64,000 nucleotides of DNA from Parafrankia irregularis (GTDB lineage: Bacteria; Actinomycetota; Actinomycetes; Frankiales; Frankiaceae): assembly GCF_001536285.1 (NCBI RefSeq), contig NZ_FAOZ01000002.1, forward strand, positions 248,001-312,000. Direction: 5' to 3'. The notes beneath the pieces were generated by a model, which was not told the origin of the DNA, ran no database searches, and worked only from the letters and a program-made list of their open reading frames with translations. The position numbers and the translations under genes are program-made. Of the stretch, positions 53,839-63,847 are shown one piece after another; position 1 is the stretch's first letter; each line of letters begins with the position of its first letter.

Positions 53839-55169
53839 CCGGGACCTCGACACTCCTGCTTGCCGCGAACGTCGGCGACCCGGACACGTCCGTCCTCACG
53901 GACGACCCGTTCTGGCTCATCCTGCTCAAAGCGGTCGTGGTCTTCGGGTTCCTGCTCGTGATGACGCTGTTCTCGATCGTCTTCGAGCGCAAGGTCGTCG
54001 CGAAGATGCAGCAGCGGATCGGGCCGAACCGGCACGGTCCGCGCGGCTGGCTGCAGAGCCTCGCCGACGGCGTGAAGCTCATGCTCAAGGAAGACATCGT
54101 CCCGGCGCTGGCCGACAAGCCGATCTTCATCCTGGCGCCGATCATCTCGGCGGTGCCGGCCTTCGTGGCCTTCGCCTGCATCCCGTTCGGGCCCGAGGTG
54201 TCGATCTTCGGCGAGCGCACCCTGCTGCAGCTCGCGGACCTGCCGGTCGGCGTGCTGTACCTGCTGGCGGCCGCGTCGATCGGGGTGTACGGCCTGATCC
54301 TCTCCGGCTGGTCCAGCGGGTCGACGTACCCGCTGCTGGGCTCGCTGCGGTCGGCCGCGCAGATCATCTCCTACGAGGTCGCGATGGGCCTGGCGTTCGT
54401 CGCGGTCTTCATCTACGCCGGCACGCTGAGCACCGCGGGCATCGTGCAGAGCCAGCACGACTGGTGGTACGTCGCGCTGCTCCCGTCGTTCGTCCTGTAC
54501 GTCATCGCGATGGTCGGTGAGACGAACCGGACCCCCTTCGACCTGCCCGAGGCCGAGGGCGAGCTGGTCGGTGGCTTCCACACCGAGTACAGCTCGATCA
54601 AGTTCGCGTTCTTCTTCCTCGCCGAGTACATCAACATGGTCACCGTGTCGGCGATCGCGACCACGCTGTTCCTCGGCGGCTGGCAGCCGCCGCCGATCCC
54701 GGGGCTGTCCGGGCTGGACCACGGCTGGTTCCCGCTGATCTGGTTCGTCGCAAAGCTGCTGGCGTTCATCTTCTTCTTCATCTGGCTGCGGGGAACGCTG
54801 CCGCGGCTGCGCTACGACCAGTTCATGGCCTTCGGCTGGAAGGTCCTGATCCCGGTCGGACTCGTCTGGGTGTGCGCGGTCGCCACGTTCCGCGCCTACC
54901 AGCAGCACGTCACCGACCGGACGCCGTGGCTCATCGGCTTCGGGGTCGTGGTCGGCATCCTGCTCATCATCGCGATCATCGATCCGGGTGCGGCCAAGGC
55001 GGCGCGGGAGCAGGAGGAGGCCGAGCGGGAACGGGCCGAATCGGCCCCGAGCCTGGAGAACATTCCCTGGCCACCGCCGTCCGGCGGCCCGGCGCGGGCG
55101 ATGGCCGGGCTCGACAAGGGAAACACCACCGTCATCCCCGCGGGCGCCGGCCCGCGTCAGGAGAGCTGA
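53835..55169 (+). CDS. nuoH: NADH-quinone oxidoreductase subunit H
   Basis: 444 residues, eight to nine membrane helices. Conserved [40 protein letters not shown] and the loop [15 protein letters not shown], which form the base of the quinone tunnel. A cytoplasmic tail of about 60 residues after the last TM is rich in Ala/Glu. Overlaps nuoG by four bases. Confidence 0.96.
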   Translation: MTGTSTLLLAANVGDPDTSVLTDDPFWLILLKAVVVFGFLLVMTLFSIVFERKVVAKMQQRIGPNRHGPRGWLQSLADGVKLMLKEDIVPALADKPIFILAPIISAVPAFVAFACIPFGPEVSIFGERTLLQLADLPVGVLYLLAAASIGVYGLILSGWSSGSTYPLLGSLRSAAQIISYEVAMGLAFVAVFIYAGTLSTAGIVQSQHDWWYVALLPSFVLYVIAMVGETNRTPFDLPEAEGELVGGFHTEYSSIKFAFFFLAEYINMVTVSAIATTLFLGGWQPPPIPGLSGLDHGWFPLIWFVAKLLAFIFFFIWLRGTLPRLRYDQFMAFGWKVLIPVGLVWVCAVATFRAYQQHVTDRTPWLIGFGVVVGILLIIAIIDPGAAKAAREQEEAERERAESAPSLENIPWPPPSGGPARAMAGLDKGNTTVIPAGAGPRQES

Positions 55170-55172
55170 ACC

Positions 55173-55772
55173 ATGGGGATCCTCGACCCCTACAAGGGTT
55201 TCGGCGTCACCTTCTCGACGATGTTCAAGAAGCCGACGACCGAGCAGTACCCGGAGTACAAGAAGGAGACGGCGCCGCGGTTCCACGGCCGTCACCAGCT
55301 CAACCGGCACCCCGACGGGCTGGAGAAGTGCGTCGGGTGCGAGCTGTGTGCCTGGGCCTGCCCGGCGGACGCGATCTACGTCGAGGGCGCGGACAACACC
55401 GACGAGGAGCGCTACTCCCCGGGTGAGCGGTACGGCCGCGTCTACCAGATCAACTACCTGCGCTGCATCCTGTGCGGGCTGTGCATCGAGGCCTGCCCGA
55501 CCCGGGCGCTCACGATGTCGAACGAGTACGAGCTCGCCGACGACAGCCGCGAGGACCTGATCTTCACCAAGGAGCAGCTCCTCGCGCCGCTGCGGGAGGG
55601 GATGCAGCAGCCGCCGCATCCGATGTTCCTCGGCGAGAGCGAGACCGACTACTACACCCGCGACCCGGAGGCCCCGCTGCCCTGGCAGGTCGGCAGCGAG
55701 GCGCAGGCGGGCGGCGGCACCGCGGCGGACGAGGCCTCGGCCCACGGCGCGGGTTCGGAGCGGGCGCGATGA
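55173..55772 (+). CDS. nuoI: NADH-quinone oxidoreductase subunit I
   Basis: 199 residues. Two 4Fe-4S ferredoxin motifs: [12 protein letters not shown] and [12 protein letters not shown] (clusters N6a and N6b). The [17 protein letters not shown] lead-in is conserved. Three bases after nuoH, overlapping nuoJ by four. Confidence 0.96.
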   Translation: MGILDPYKGFGVTFSTMFKKPTTEQYPEYKKETAPRFHGRHQLNRHPDGLEKCVGCELCAWACPADAIYVEGADNTDEERYSPGERYGRVYQINYLRCILCGLCIEACPTRALTMSNEYELADDSREDLIFTKEQLLAPLREGMQQPPHPMFLGESETDYYTRDPEAPLPWQVGSEAQAGGGTAADEASAHGAGSERAR

Positions 55773-56728
55773 GCCCGCAGATCCTCGCCCAGGCTGCCGA
55801 GATCACCAGCACGTCGAACGGCGAGGCCTGGACCTTCTGGCTGCTCGCGCCGGTGGCGCTGATCGCCGCGCTCGGCATGGTGCTGATGCGCAGCGCGGTG
55901 CACTCGGCGCTGCTGCTCGTGGTGAACCTGTTCTGCGTGGCGGTGTTCTACCTGCTTCAGGACGCGCCCTTCCTGGGCTTCGTCCAGATCATCGTCTACA
56001 CCGGCGCGATCATGGTTCTGTTCCTGTTCGTGCTGATGCTGGTCGGGGTGGACTCGTCCGACTCACTCGTCGAGACACTGCGCGGCCAGCGGATCGCCGC
56101 GGTGATCCTCGGCCTGGGCTTCGCCGGGCTGCTGGTCTTCCCGATCGGGCGGGCGATCGACGGCGGCAGCGCCGCGGGCCTCGACGCGGCGAACTCCGAG
56201 GGCAACGTCACGGCGATCGGGAAGCTGCTGTTCAGCGAGTACGTCTTCGTCTTCGAGGCGATCTCGGCACTGCTCGTCGTGGCCGCCATCGGGACGATGG
56301 TGCTCGGCCACCGTGAGCACACCGGCGAGAAGCTGACGCAGAAGGAGCGGATGCGCCGCCGCCTCACCGAGGGCGGCCCGATCACCCCGCGGCCCGGGCC
56401 GAAGGTCTTCGCGATCAACCCGGATCTGGAGCAGGCCGTGCGTGGCTCCGGGGAGCCGGCGGCCGTCGGCGGCCCGGCCCACGACGAGGGGCCGGACGCG
56501 AGCGGTACCGGTACCGGCGGCACCGGCTTCGGCGGTCCCGGCTCGTCCGGGCCTTCGGATGGGCCCGGTTCCGGCGGGCCCGACACAGGCGACTCCGGGT
56601 CGGGCGGCCCCCAGGCCGGCGGCGGCGGTCAGCATGTCAACGGCTCCGCCGTGGCGGAGGACGCGGATGGCGCGAACGCTGTCGGCGAGGCGGCGCCGGT
56701 CGGCGCGGGCAGCGGGGGTGGCCGGTGA
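55769..56728 (+). CDS. nuoJ: NADH-quinone oxidoreductase subunit J
   Basis: 319 residues, versus about 170-260 in the family. Five membrane helices up to ~175 ([40 protein letters not shown]). The C-terminal ~130 residues are a Gly/Ser/Pro/Thr-rich cytoplasmic tail ([20 protein letters not shown]). Located between nuoI and nuoK with four-base overlaps. Confidence 0.94.
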   Translation: MSPQILAQAAEITSTSNGEAWTFWLLAPVALIAALGMVLMRSAVHSALLLVVNLFCVAVFYLLQDAPFLGFVQIIVYTGAIMVLFLFVLMLVGVDSSDSLVETLRGQRIAAVILGLGFAGLLVFPIGRAIDGGSAAGLDAANSEGNVTAIGKLLFSEYVFVFEAISALLVVAAIGTMVLGHREHTGEKLTQKERMRRRLTEGGPITPRPGPKVFAINPDLEQAVRGSGEPAAVGGPAHDEGPDASGTGTGGTGFGGPGSSGPSDGPGSGGPDTGDSGSGGPQAGGGGQHVNGSAVAEDADGANAVGEAAPVGAGSGGGR

Positions 56729-57024
56729 ACCCGGCGAACTATCTGATTCTGGCGGGGCTGCTGTTCACCATCGGGGCGACGGGTGTTCTGGTTCGCCGCA
56801 ACGCGATCGTCGTGTTCATGTCCATCGAGCTGATGCTCAACTCGGTGAACCTGACGCTGGTGACCTTCTCCCGGATCCACGGGACGCTGGAGGGCCAGAT
56901 CATGGCCTTCTTCGTCATGGTGGTGGCCGCCGCCGAGGTGGTCGTGGGTCTCGCGATCATCCTGGCGATCTTCCGGACGCGCAGATCCGCCTCTGTCGAC
57001 GACGTGAACCTGCTGAAGTACTGA
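56725..57024 (+). CDS. nuoK: NADH-quinone oxidoreductase subunit K
   Basis: 99 residues, three membrane helices. Conserved Glu in [19 protein letters not shown] and [17 protein letters not shown], the proton-channel carboxylates. GTG start overlaps the nuoJ stop. Confidence 0.96.
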   Translation: MNPANYLILAGLLFTIGATGVLVRRNAIVVFMSIELMLNSVNLTLVTFSRIHGTLEGQIMAFFVMVVAAAEVVVGLAIILAIFRTRRSASVDDVNLLKY

Positions 57025-57028
57025 CGCC

Positions 57029-57064
57029 TTCGACGTACTCGGGACCCTTTTCGACGTATTCGGG
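57029..57064 (+). repeat. Direct repeat in the nuoK-nuoL gap
   Basis: TTCGACGTACTCGGG (57029-57043) and TTCGACGTATTCGGG (57050-57064): two 15-bp copies, one mismatch, starting 21 bp apart, which puts them on the same helix face. The 207-bp gap is the largest in the operon, so this may be an internal regulatory site. Confidence 0.4.
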
Positions 57065-57231
57065 CCTCCTCCAGGCCTGTCCCCGGCCGCCACAGACGCG
57101 GCCGCGACCGGGACCTCCGGTCACGGAAGAACGGACGACACTGCAGTGACGCTTTGCGCAACAGGGGCGGCGCGGCCCGGACCACCTGCGGTGGCCCTGG
57201 CGCTGGCGCACGCGCCCGGAACCGGCCCACG

Positions 57232-59217
57232 ATGAGCGCCCCCGCGGCCCTCCTCGCGGCCGAGGAGCACGGCGGTGGGGCCGTGCACTACGCCACCGCG
57301 TCCGGGGCGTTCTCGCTGACCTGGCTGCTCATCGCACTTCCGCTGGCCGGGGCGGCGATCCTCCTGCTCGGCGGGAAGCGCACCGACCGGTGGGGCCACC
57401 TGCTCGGCACGGCCACGGCGGCGGCGTCGTTCGTCGTCGGCCTGGTGCTGTTCTTCGGGCTGCTCGACCGCGGCGGCGACGACCGCGCGGTCTCCCAGCA
57501 CCTGTTCAGCTGGATTCCGGTCAACGGCTTCCAGGTGGACGTCGGCCTGCTGGTCGACCAGCTCTCCGTCCTGTTCGTGCTGCTGATCACCGGTGTGGGC
57601 ACGCTGATCCACATCTACTCGATCGGCTACATGTCGCACGATCCGGGCCGGCGGCGCTTCTTCGCCTACATGAACCTCTTCCTGGCATCGATGCTGCTGC
57701 TGGTGCTGGGCAACAACTTCCTGGTCCTCTACGGCGGGTGGGAGCTGGTCGGCCTCTCCTCCTTCCTGCTCATCAAGTTCTGGGAGTACAAGCCCGCGGC
57801 GGCCACCGCCGCGAACAAGGCCTTCTACATGAACCGGGTCGGTGACGTCGGCCTGGCGCTCGCGATCATGTTCATGTTCGCCACCGTCGGCAGCACCAAC
57901 TACGACGACGTCTTCGGTGCCGCCGCCGCGGACGTGATCGGGTACGGGACCATCAGCGCGATGGCGCTGCTGCTCCTGCTCGGCGCCTGCGGCAAGTCCG
58001 GCCAGTTCCCGCTGCAGGCCTGGCTCCCGGACGCCATGGAGGGCCCGACCCCGATCTCGGCGCTGATCCACGCGGCGACGATGGTCACCGCCGGCGTCTA
58101 CCTGATCGTCCGGTCGGCTCCGATCTTCGACCAGACGCAGGCCGCGCGCACCGTCGTCCTGATCATCGGCGCTGTCACGATCATGATCGGGTGCATCATC
58201 GGATGCGCCTACGACGACATCAAGAAGGTCCTGGCGTACTCGACGGTCAGCCAGATCGGCTACATGTTCCTGGCCGTCGGGCTCGGGCCCGCCGGCTACG
58301 CGCTGGGCATCATGCACCTGCTGGCGCACGGCTTCTTCAAGGCCGGCCTCTTCCTTGGGTCCGGGTCCGTCATCCACGCGATGGACGACGAGCAGGACAT
58401 GCGCCGCTACGGCAACCTGCGCAAGTACATGCCGATCACCTGGATCACCTTCGGGCTCGGCTACCTGGCGATCATCGGCTTCCCGGGCCTGTCCGGCTTC
58501 TTCACCAAGGACCGGATCATCGAGACCGCGCTTGCCAAGGGCGGCACGAGCGGCTACGTCCTCGGTGGCGTCGCGCTGCTCGGCGCCGGGATCACCGCCT
58601 TCTACATGACCCGGCTGTTCCTGATGACCTTCCACGGCGAGGAGCGTTGGGCGCACGACGGGCCGGAGGCGAAGCACCCGCACGAGTCGCCGGCCAGCAT
58701 GACCGGCCCGATGCTGCTGCTGGCGGTCGGCTCCGTGTTCGCCGGTGGTCTGTTCGTCCTCGGTGACTCGATGCAGAACTGGCTCGCCCCGGTGGTCGGC
58801 GAGCACGGCGAGGCCCATCACGATATCTCGCCGGCCGTGGTCACCGCGCTCACGCTGGTCGTCTCGGCCGGTGGTTTCGCCGGCGCCTTCCTGCGCTACC
58901 AGCTCCGCCCGGTCGAGGCCGTCGCCCCCACCGACGCCGAGGTCAGCGTGCTGACCGTCGCCGCGCGGCACGACCTCTACGCGAACACGATCAACGAGAC
59001 CGTCGCCATGCGGCCGGGGCAGTACCTGACCCGCTTCCTGGTGTGGGCGGACAACGTCGGGATCGACGGTTTCGTACGCGGCAGCGCGGCGGCCATCGGT
59101 GGACTGTCCGGCCGGCTGCGACGCACCCAGACCGGCTTCGTCCGGTCCTACGCACTGTCGATGTTGGGAGGTACCGTCCTCGTGGTCGGTGCTCTGCTGC
59201 TGACCAGGGCCGGCTGA
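57232..59217 (+). CDS. nuoL: NADH-quinone oxidoreductase subunit L
   Basis: 661 residues. Antiporter-like subunit with about 16 helices and the C-terminal lateral helix. Channel residues appear in [20 protein letters not shown] (Glu), [14 protein letters not shown] (Lys), [23 protein letters not shown] and [12 protein letters not shown] 57232 is taken; an in-frame upstream GTG is possible. A 207-bp gap separates it from nuoK. Confidence 0.95.
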   Translation: MSAPAALLAAEEHGGGAVHYATASGAFSLTWLLIALPLAGAAILLLGGKRTDRWGHLLGTATAAASFVVGLVLFFGLLDRGGDDRAVSQHLFSWIPVNGFQVDVGLLVDQLSVLFVLLITGVGTLIHIYSIGYMSHDPGRRRFFAYMNLFLASMLLLVLGNNFLVLYGGWELVGLSSFLLIKFWEYKPAAATAANKAFYMNRVGDVGLALAIMFMFATVGSTNYDDVFGAAAADVIGYGTISAMALLLLLGACGKSGQFPLQAWLPDAMEGPTPISALIHAATMVTAGVYLIVRSAPIFDQTQAARTVVLIIGAVTIMIGCIIGCAYDDIKKVLAYSTVSQIGYMFLAVGLGPAGYALGIMHLLAHGFFKAGLFLGSGSVIHAMDDEQDMRRYGNLRKYMPITWITFGLGYLAIIGFPGLSGFFTKDRIIETALAKGGTSGYVLGGVALLGAGITAFYMTRLFLMTFHGEERWAHDGPEAKHPHESPASMTGPMLLLAVGSVFAGGLFVLGDSMQNWLAPVVGEHGEAHHDISPAVVTALTLVVSAGGFAGAFLRYQLRPVEAVAPTDAEVSVLTVAARHDLYANTINETVAMRPGQYLTRFLVWADNVGIDGFVRGSAAAIGGLSGRLRRTQTGFVRSYALSMLGGTVLVVGALLLTRAG

Positions 59218-59218
59218 C

Positions 59219-60784
59219 ATGAGTACGGCTCCCTGGCTGACGATCATGCTGATCGTCCCCGCGGTCGGTTCGCTTCTGGTCGCGCTGCTTCCGCGCCGCT
59301 CCGCGCTGCTCGCCAAGCAGCTCGCGCTGGCCGTCTCGCTGGTCGTGCTGGTGCTCGCCGTGCTGGCGACCGCCGCCTACGACCCGGACAAGGCCGGCTT
59401 CCAGTTCGGCCAGAAGCACGAATGGATCAAGCAGTTCGGCGTCTCCTACTCGGTCGGCGCCGACGGCATCTCGCTGGTACTGATGCTGCTCGCCGCGCTG
59501 CTGGTCCCGGTGGTCGTGCTGGCCTCCTGGGACGAGGCAGACAACGTCAACCGGTCCGTCCCGGCGTTCTTCGCGCTGCTGCTGGCGCTGGAGACGGGCA
59601 TGATCGGCGTCTTCGCGGCGACCGACGTGTTCCTCTTCTACGTCTTCTTCGAGGCCATGCTCATCCCGATGTACTTCCTCATCGGGAGCTACGGGCCGGT
59701 CGAGGAGAAGGCACAGCGGTCGTACGCGGCGGTGAAGTTCCTGCTCTACAGCCTGTTCGGCGGGCTGCTGATGCTCGCCGCGGTGATCGGCCTCTACGTG
59801 CTCTCCTCGCAGCAGTTCGACACCGGCGGCACGTTCGACTTCGCCACGCTGCGCCAGCACCTGGTCATCACGCCGGACACGCAGAAGCTGCTCTTCCTCG
59901 GTTTCTTCATCGCCTTCGCGATCAAGGCGCCGTTGTTCCCGTTCCACACCTGGCTGCCCGACGCCGGTGCCCAGTCGCCGACCGGTGGCGCGGTGCTGCT
60001 CGTCGGCGTCCTGGACAAGGTCGGCACGTTCGGCCTCATCCGCTACTGCATCCCGCTGTTCCCGGACGCCTCCGAGTACTTCGCGCCGATGGTGCTGGCA
60101 CTCGCGGTGATCGGCATCTTCTACGGCGCCCTGCTGGCGATCGGGCAACGGGACATGAAACGCCTGGTCGCCTACACCTCGCTGGCGCACTTCGGGTTCA
60201 TCGCGCTGGGCACGTTCGCCTTCACCTCGCAGGCCGGGACCGGCGCCGTGCTCTACATGGTCAACCACGGCCTGTCGACCGGCCTGCTGTTCGTGGTGGT
60301 CGGCTTCCTGGTCTCCCGTCAGGGCAGCCGGGACGTCGGCGCCTACGGTGGCATGGCCCAGGTGACACCGATGCTCGCCGGGGTGTTCCTGATCGCCGGC
60401 CTCTCCTCGCTGGCGCTGCCGGGGACGAACAGCTTCGTGAGCGAGTTCCTCGTCCTGGTGGGGACGTTCACCGAGTACCGCGCGCTGGCGATCGTCGCGA
60501 CCTGCGGGATCGTGCTGGCCGCGATCTACATCCTGTTCCTGTACCAGCGCACGATGACCGGTCCGGTGAAGGACGAGAAGCTTCGCCTCGTCAAGGACCT
60601 GAGCGTGCGGGAACGGGTCGTGGTCGCGCCGATGGTGGCGCTGATCATCGGGCTCGGGGTCTACCCGAAGCCGCTGCTTGACATCATCACGCCCGCGGTG
60701 ACCAGCACGTTCGAGGACATCGGGAAGTCCGACCCGGCCCCGACGGCCCCGGTGGCCGCAACGCAGTCCGGAGGCCATTCGTGA
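59219..60784 (+). CDS. nuoM: NADH-quinone oxidoreductase subunit M
   Basis: 521 residues, about 14 helices, antiporter-like. Markers: VFLFYVFFEAMLIPMYFLIG (channel Glu), FAIKAPLFPFHTWLPDAGAQ, SLAHFGFIALG and the late LPGTNSFVSEFLVLVG. ATG one base after the nuoL stop codon; overlaps nuoN by four. Confidence 0.95.
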   Translation: MSTAPWLTIMLIVPAVGSLLVALLPRRSALLAKQLALAVSLVVLVLAVLATAAYDPDKAGFQFGQKHEWIKQFGVSYSVGADGISLVLMLLAALLVPVVVLASWDEADNVNRSVPAFFALLLALETGMIGVFAATDVFLFYVFFEAMLIPMYFLIGSYGPVEEKAQRSYAAVKFLLYSLFGGLLMLAAVIGLYVLSSQQFDTGGTFDFATLRQHLVITPDTQKLLFLGFFIAFAIKAPLFPFHTWLPDAGAQSPTGGAVLLVGVLDKVGTFGLIRYCIPLFPDASEYFAPMVLALAVIGIFYGALLAIGQRDMKRLVAYTSLAHFGFIALGTFAFTSQAGTGAVLYMVNHGLSTGLLFVVVGFLVSRQGSRDVGAYGGMAQVTPMLAGVFLIAGLSSLALPGTNSFVSEFLVLVGTFTEYRALAIVATCGIVLAAIYILFLYQRTMTGPVKDEKLRLVKDLSVRERVVVAPMVALIIGLGVYPKPLLDIITPAVTSTFEDIGKSDPAPTAPVAATQSGGHS

Positions 60785-62358
60785 GCGCGGTTTCGACCGT
60801 GGTGGCGCAGGGCGTCACACAGAAGATCACACCACCGTCGATCGAGTACTCGGCGCTCAGCCCGATGCTCATCCTCTTCGGCGTCGCGCTGGCCGGGGTG
60901 CTCGTCGACGCCTTCGCACCGCCGAAGGCGCGGCGGCTGATCCAGCCGCTGCTCGCCGGTGCCGGGTTCATCGGCGCGTTCGTCGCCGTGGTGCTCCTGC
61001 ACGCCCGCCGGCAGATCCTCGCGGCCGGCGCGGTGGCCATCGACGGCCCGACCCTGTTCATGCAGGGCACCATCCTGGTCTTCGCGGCGCTGGCCGTGCT
61101 GCTGGTGGCCGAGCGTTCGCTGGACTCCTCCGGCGGTGCGCTCGTCGCCTCCGCGGCCGTGGTGCCCGGCTCGAAGGGCTCCACGGCGCAGCGCACCTCC
61201 CCGGAGGTGCAGACCGAGGCGTACCCGCTGATGGTCTTCTCGGTCACCGGGATGCTGCTGTTCGTCGCGTCGAACAACCTGCTCGTCATGTTCGTCGCGC
61301 TGGAGATCCTCTCCCTGCCGCTGTACCTGCTGGCCGGGCTCGCCCGCCGGCGCCGGCTGCTGTCGCAGGAAGCGGCGATGAAGTACTTCCTGCTCGGCGC
61401 GTTCTCCTCCGCCTTCTTCCTGTACGGCGTCGCCTTCGCCTACGGCTACGCCAGCAGCGTCGAGCTTGGCCGGGTCGCTGACGCGGTCGGCACGGTCGGG
61501 AAGAACGACACCTACCTCTACCTGTCGCTCGCGCTGATCGGGGTCGGTCTCTTCTTCAAGATCGGCGCCGCCCCGTTCCACTCCTGGACGCCGGACGTCT
61601 ACCAGGGCTCGCCGACGCCGATCACCGCCTTCATGGCGGCCGGTACCAAGGTCGCGGCCTTCGGCGCGCTGCTGCGGGTCTTCTATGTGGCCTTCGGTGG
61701 CATGCGCTGGGACTGGCGCCCGGTGATCTGGGCCGTCGCGATCCTCACCATGGTCGTGGGTGCCGTGCTCGCGCTGACCCAGCGCGACATCAAGCGGATG
61801 CTGGCCTACTCGGCCGTCGCCCACGCCGGCTTCCTGCTCGTCGGCATGGCCGGGTCGAACTCCGACGGCCTGCGCGGCGCGATGTTCTACCTGGTGACCT
61901 ACGGATTCACCACGATGGCCGCGTTCGCCGTCGTCTCGCTGGTCCGGACCGGGGACGGCGAGGCCAGCGACCTGTCCCAGTGGCAGGGCGTGGGCCGCAC
62001 CTCACCGGTGCTTGCGGGCATCTTCGCCTTCCTGCTGCTCGCACTCGCCGGAATCCCGCTGACCAGTGGCTTCACCGGCAAGTTCGCGGTCTTCCAGGCC
62101 GCGATCGACGGTGACGCGACCCCGCTGGTCATCGTGGCGCTCGTGTGCAGCGCGATCGCCGCGTTCTTCTACGTCCGTGTGATCGTTGTCATGTTCTTCT
62201 CCGAACCGCTCGCCGACGGTCCTGTCGTCGTCACCCGACCGACGCTGACCTTCGCGACAGTGGGGATCGGCGCGCTCATGACGCTTCTGCTGGGTGTTAT
62301 TCCACAGCCGCTTCTCGACCTGGCGAACACCGCAGCGACCTCCGGCTTCGTACGCTGA
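60781..62358 (+). CDS. nuoN: NADH-quinone oxidoreductase subunit N
   Basis: 525 residues, about 14 helices. Markers: NNLLVMFVALEILSLPLYLL, FFKIGAAPFHSWTPDVYQGS, RMLAYSAVAHAGFLLVGM and GIPLTSGFTGKFAVFQAAI. Last nuo gene. An insert of roughly 30 residues (GSKGSTAQRTSPEVQ) lies in an early loop. The polyprenyl synthase starts 7 bp later and is probably co-transcribed. Confidence 0.95.
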   Translation: MSAVSTVVAQGVTQKITPPSIEYSALSPMLILFGVALAGVLVDAFAPPKARRLIQPLLAGAGFIGAFVAVVLLHARRQILAAGAVAIDGPTLFMQGTILVFAALAVLLVAERSLDSSGGALVASAAVVPGSKGSTAQRTSPEVQTEAYPLMVFSVTGMLLFVASNNLLVMFVALEILSLPLYLLAGLARRRRLLSQEAAMKYFLLGAFSSAFFLYGVAFAYGYASSVELGRVADAVGTVGKNDTYLYLSLALIGVGLFFKIGAAPFHSWTPDVYQGSPTPITAFMAAGTKVAAFGALLRVFYVAFGGMRWDWRPVIWAVAILTMVVGAVLALTQRDIKRMLAYSAVAHAGFLLVGMAGSNSDGLRGAMFYLVTYGFTTMAAFAVVSLVRTGDGEASDLSQWQGVGRTSPVLAGIFAFLLLALAGIPLTSGFTGKFAVFQAAIDGDATPLVIVALVCSAIAAFFYVRVIVVMFFSEPLADGPVVVTRPTLTFATVGIGALMTLLLGVIPQPLLDLANTAATSGFVR

Positions 62359-62365
62359 TGGTGGT

Positions 62366-63382
62366 ATGAGCGCTATCGGGTTGGACGTGATGGGGATCAG
62401 GGCTGACCCTGATCTGGAGAAGGCTGTCCGGGTGGGGCTGGCCGCGGTCGAGGAGATGCTGCGGCTTTCCGTCCACAGCGAGTTCTCCTTTGTCACCGAG
62501 GCCTCGCGGCACCTCGTTGACGCGGGCGGCAAGCGGTTCCGGCCGATGGTCGTGCTGCTGGCCGCCCAGTTCGCCGATCCCGAGGCGGCCGGCGTCGTGC
62601 CGGCCGCCGTCGCGATCGAGCTGACACACCTTTCGACGCTTTACCACGACGACGTGATGGACGAGGCGCCGCTGCGGCGCGGAGCGGCGTCGGCGAACGC
62701 GCGCTGGACGAACACCGTCGCGATCCTCACCGGCGACTTCCTGTTCGCCCGAGCCTCCGAGATCACGGCCGACCTGGGCCCGGAGGCGACGCGCATTCTC
62801 GCCCGTACCATCGCGACGCTGTGCGAAGGGCAGATCCGGGAGACCGTCGGCCCCGGGCCCGGCCAGAACCAGATCGAGCACTACCTGCGGGTCATCACCG
62901 ACAAGACCGCGTCGCTGATCGCCACCTCGGGCCGGCTCGGCGCGATGTTGGCCGGCGCCGACCGGGTCACGGCCGACGTCCTGGCGGCCTTCGGTGAGCG
63001 GTTCGGTGTCGCCTTCCAGCTCTCCGACGACATCATCGACCTCGCGTCGCCGACCGAGACCTCGGGTAAGACCCCCGGAACCGATCTTCGCGAGGGAATT
63101 CCGACGCTGCCCGTCCTCTACGCCCTGCAGGGCGAGGACGCGGGTGCGCGCCGGCTGCGTGACCTGCTCGGCGCGGACCCGTGGGCAAGCTCCGGGGTGA
63201 CCGAGAGCGCCGTCGTGGAGGCGCTGGAGGTGCTGCGGGAGCATCCCGCGATGGACCGGGCTCGAGCGGAGCTGGCGCGCTGGTCGGGCGAAGCCCGGGC
63301 GTGCCTCGCCCCGCTGCCCGACGGTCCCGCGAAGACGGCTCTGGAGTCGCTGGCCGACTTCGTCGTCGACCGCACCAGCTGA
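62366..63382 (+). CDS. grcC: Polyprenyl diphosphate synthase (trans, menaquinone side chain)
   Basis: 338 residues. Trans-isoprenyl diphosphate synthase: first Asp-rich motif DDVMDE (about 95-100) with LSTLYH before it, second QLSDDIIDL (about 220), GGKRFRP near the N-terminus and LLTGDFLF-type ILTGDFLFARA. Absence of bulky residues right before the first motif suggests a long-chain product, in line with supplying the menaquinone tail to MqnP; chain length cannot be read with confidence. The order menJ, nuo, synthase resembles Streptomyces. Confidence 0.9.
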   Translation: MSAIGLDVMGIRADPDLEKAVRVGLAAVEEMLRLSVHSEFSFVTEASRHLVDAGGKRFRPMVVLLAAQFADPEAAGVVPAAVAIELTHLSTLYHDDVMDEAPLRRGAASANARWTNTVAILTGDFLFARASEITADLGPEATRILARTIATLCEGQIRETVGPGPGQNQIEHYLRVITDKTASLIATSGRLGAMLAGADRVTADVLAAFGERFGVAFQLSDDIIDLASPTETSGKTPGTDLREGIPTLPVLYALQGEDAGARRLRDLLGADPWASSGVTESAVVEALEVLREHPAMDRARAELARWSGEARACLAPLPDGPAKTALESLADFVVDRTS

Positions 63383-63561
63383 CCACACGGCACCAGCTAG
63401 GAGCGGGACCGGCTGCGCACCAGCTGACGCATCGCCGTACCAGGACGCATCGCCGTTCCAGCCGACCCCGGCTCAACTCTCCGCGGGGTCGGCTTCGGTT
63501 GCTGGATCGGAGATCAGCTTCCGGTCCCTCACAGCCGCTGTTGCTGCTGGGCAAGAGTTGA

Positions 63562-63591
63562 GGATTTTGGTCGTCGGCACGACCAAAATCC
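63562..63591 (-). repeat. 30-bp intergenic palindrome (class B, dimer partner)
   Basis: Arms GGATTTTGGTCGT and ACGACCAAAATCC around CGGC. Flanks GGGCAAGAGTTGA and CATGATCGTCGAG are the reverse complement of class B flanks, so this copy is inverted relative to the one at 9193. Confidence 0.95.
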
Positions 63592-63656
63592 CATGATCGT
63601 CGAGTGGTGGCCTCGGGCTGCATCTCGGCCAACTGTTGCGACCAGGCAAGAGCTGA

Positions 63657-63686
63657 GAATTTTGGTCGTCAGGGCGACCAAAATTC
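63657..63686 (-). repeat. 30-bp intergenic palindrome (class B, dimer partner)
   Basis: Arms GAATTTTGGTCGT and GCGACCAAAATTC around CAGG; the outer change G to A is compensated on the other arm. It starts exactly 95 bp after its partner, the same period as the dimer at 9193/9288. Confidence 0.93.
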
Positions 63687-63847
63687 CATGATCTTCAGGC
63701 GGCAAGCTCGGTAGCACCCGCCTCAATTATTGATCTTGGGTGACGCCGCCAACTCCGGGCGGGCAGTCCCAGATCTGCGTTTAGGACTGCACGCCCGGCG
63801 GGGTGCCCCCGAGACACGGGGAGACACCGGTTACGCGGAGGAGGACG

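Larger units (their letters stand above)
63383..63847. other. Convergent gap with the second class B dimer
   Basis: Between the polyprenyl synthase (+) and the edge gene (-). Holds palindromes at 63562-63591 and 63657-63686. No gene supported. Confidence 0.7.

Noticed and set aside
53577-55745. Long minus-strand open frame opposite nuoH and nuoI
   Set aside because: Same type of shadow; no domain recognisable and nuoH/nuoI are certain.
57121-59316. Long minus-strand open frame opposite nuoL
   Set aside because: Reverse-strand shadow rich in Asp/Arg/Gly/Gln; nuoL on the plus strand has all family signatures.
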